Below, in pieces: positions 6,671-7,319 of a stretch of DNA of 7,319 nt (its first letter is position 1; each line of letters opens with the position of its first letter). The stretch is from Ignavibacteria bacterium. GTDB lineage: Bacteria > Bacteroidota > Ignavibacteria > Ignavibacteriales > Melioribacteraceae. The DNA is taken from the NCBI GenBank assembly GCA_027347545.1, contig DAIEQT010000168.1, forward strand, positions 1-7,319. Direction: 5' to 3'. Both the position numbers and the translations under genes were made by a program. The notes under the pieces were generated by a model, which ran no database searches, was not told the DNA's origin, and worked only from the letters and a program-made list of their open reading frames with translations.

Positions 6671-6711
6671 CACTTATTAAATTAATAAGTGAACTTATCA
6701 TATTAATAAAT
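6671..6711. promoter_or_regulatory. Tandem operator-like sites upstream of the sugar transporter
   Basis: CACTTATTA (6671-6679) and TAATAAGTG (6683-6691) are a perfect 9-bp inverted repeat around AAT. The 18 bases at 6673-6690 recur with three differences at 6694-6711, so the two sites repeat at a 21-base interval, two helical turns. This pattern suits a dimeric repressor or activator binding twice on one DNA face. The regulator is not in the window. Confidence 0.5.
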
Positions 6712-6743
6712 CACCGGTTATGCTTTTTCTAAATCGAATTCCG

Positions 6744-6761
6744 AGCTTGAAAAATCAAGCT
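6744..6761. promoter_or_regulatory. Palindrome directly upstream of the promoter candidate
   Basis: AGCTTGA (6744-6750) and TCAAGCT (6755-6761) are perfect inverted arms around AAAA, ending 5 bases before the -33 element. It could be a transcription-factor site; without a T tract immediately after it and with no gene close upstream, a terminator role is less likely. Confidence 0.4.
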
Positions 6762-6766
6762 AAAAA

Positions 6767-6796
6767 GTTGTTTTCTTGTGCTAAAATTTAGATTTG
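6767..6796 (+). promoter_or_regulatory. Bacteroidota-type promoter candidate for the sugar transporter
   Basis: GTTG (6767-6770) and TAGATTTG (6789-6796), spaced by 18 bases, fit the -33 TTTG / -7 TAnnTTTG promoter pattern of Bacteroidota; the -7 element is a full match. Transcription would start near 6802, leaving a leader of about 75 bases. Confidence 0.5.
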
Positions 6797-6866
6797 GAAG
6801 GCATAATTTTTGCGCTGATTCTCTCCTTTCGTACAAATAAATGCAAAGCAACTCTTAACTAAATTT

Positions 6867-6870
6867 GGAG
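6867..6870 (+). promoter_or_regulatory. Ribosome binding site of the sugar transporter
   Basis: GGAG lies 6 bases before the ATG at 6877 and supports that start. Confidence 0.6.
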
Positions 6871-6876
6871 TGATTA

Positions 6877-7319
6877 ATGGCTTCTACTGCACCATCAACT
6901 ATATCTGCTAAAGTAAACGGCAACGGGCAGAATTACACGTTTGCACTAACTGTGTTAACATCTCTTTTCTTTATGTGGGGTTTCATTACATGTCTGAATG
7001 ATATTTTAATCCCTCACTTAAAAGCTGTTTTTACTCTTAACTATACACAAGTTATGATGATTCAATTCAGCTTCTTTACTGCTTATGCGGTTGTATCGCT
7101 TCCCTCTGGAATGTTAGTGGAGAAAATTGGTTATAAAAACGGAATTGTAATTGGTCTCGTTACAGCGGGAATTGGCTGCTTAATGTTTTATCCTGCTGCG
7201 GGTTATCAATCATTCATAATGTTTTTGGCTGCGCTTTTTGTTTTAGCAAGCGGAATTACTTTGCTTCAAGTTGCTGCTAATCCTTATGTAGCAATTCTTG
7301 GTAAACCGGAAACAGCTTC
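6877..7319 (+). CDS. FucP/GluP-type sugar MFS transporter, 3' end outside window
   Basis: The frame is open from ATG 6877 to the window edge, giving 147 complete codons of a protein expected to be about 400-450 residues. After a polar N-terminus of about 20 residues, the first membrane segments contain [18 protein letters not shown] (31-48), the signature of the L-fucose permease / glucose-galactose transporter branch of the major facilitator superfamily. [14 protein letters not shown] (81-94) is the loop and start of the third segment, and [14 protein letters not shown] (129-142) is the AANP motif region. D42 matches the proton-coupling Asp46 of E. coli FucP. The position of FucP Glu135 is Gln here (Q131), which from memory is common in GluP-type glucose/galactose members, so glucose is a more likely substrate than fucose. 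It would import the monosaccharide released by the upstream hydrolases. Exact substrate is unproven. Confidence 0.85.
   Translation, partial: MASTAPSTISAKVNGNGQNYTFALTVLTSLFFMWGFITCLNDILIPHLKAVFTLNYTQVMMIQFSFFTAYAVVSLPSGMLVEKIGYKNGIVIGLVTAGIGCLMFYPAAGYQSFIMFLAALFVLASGITLLQVAANPYVAILGKPETA

Larger units (their letters stand above)
6572..6876 (+). other. 305-base intergenic regulatory region before the sugar transporter
   Basis: No gene is seen here. In order it holds the hairpin at 6583, about 60 unremarkable bases, tandem AT-rich operator-like repeats (6671-6711), a second palindrome (6744-6761), a promoter candidate (6767-6796), and a leader of about 70 bases ending in the RBS at 6867-6870. 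The density of symmetrical sites suggests the transporter is independently and tightly regulated. Confidence 0.6.

Noticed and set aside
6810..6837. TTGCGC-N16-TACAAA as a sigma-70 type promoter
   Set aside because: It matches only 3 of 6 and 4 of 6 consensus bases and is weaker than the TAnnTTTG candidate upstream.
1..7319. tRNA, rRNA, CRISPR array or insertion-sequence transposase
   Set aside because: No cloverleaf with CCA end, no regularly spaced repeats and no transposase-like protein could be found on reading both strands.

Overview
The window looks like chromosomal DNA from a member of the FCB superphylum, most likely an Ignavibacteriota-type bacterium (inference). The grounds are moderate-to-low GC, two proteins ending in type IX secretion (T9SS) C-terminal domains (one with the NYPNPFNPET signature), a PorV/PorQ-type outer-membrane protein, and a Bacteroidota-style TAnnTTTG promoter motif. 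All six genes lie on the + strand.

Layout. Bases 1-378 are the 3' end of a large secreted protein with a T9SS-type tail. It is followed after 13 bases by a PorV/PorQ family barrel protein (392-1417), then a strong hairpin terminator (1466-1496). Next is a multidomain secreted beta-glucanase (1525-3402): signal peptide, GH16 licheninase domain, Ig-like domain, malectin/CBM57-like domain and T9SS sorting tail. A GH3 beta-glucosidase without a signal peptide follows (3460-5655), with no terminator between them. After a hairpin with a T tract (5682-5710) comes a lipoprotein with an N-terminal CBM9/DOMON-like region and a Gly/Met/Gln-rich tail (5774-6571), then another hairpin. A 305-base regulatory region (6572-6876) holds tandem operator-like repeats, a second palindrome and a promoter. 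They precede a FucP/GluP-type sugar MFS transporter that runs off the right edge (6877-7319).

Function. The central genes read as a small beta-glucan utilisation locus. The T9SS-exported licheninase would cut mixed-linkage (1,3-1,4) glucan outside the cell, the GH3 enzyme would hydrolyse the resulting oligosaccharides to glucose, and the MFS protein would import sugar. No SusC/SusD pair is visible in the window.

Two points stand out. First, the GH16 domain is circularly permuted: the strands that normally open the fold (about residues 203-249) follow the catalytic half (about 24-187). This is the order known from the Fibrobacter succinogenes licheninase. Second, the T9SS sorting tail of this enzyme carries three in-frame insertions encoded by short palindromic, REP-like repeats (3154-3183, 3277-3303, 3340-3363), so mobile repeat DNA has been turned into protein sequence.
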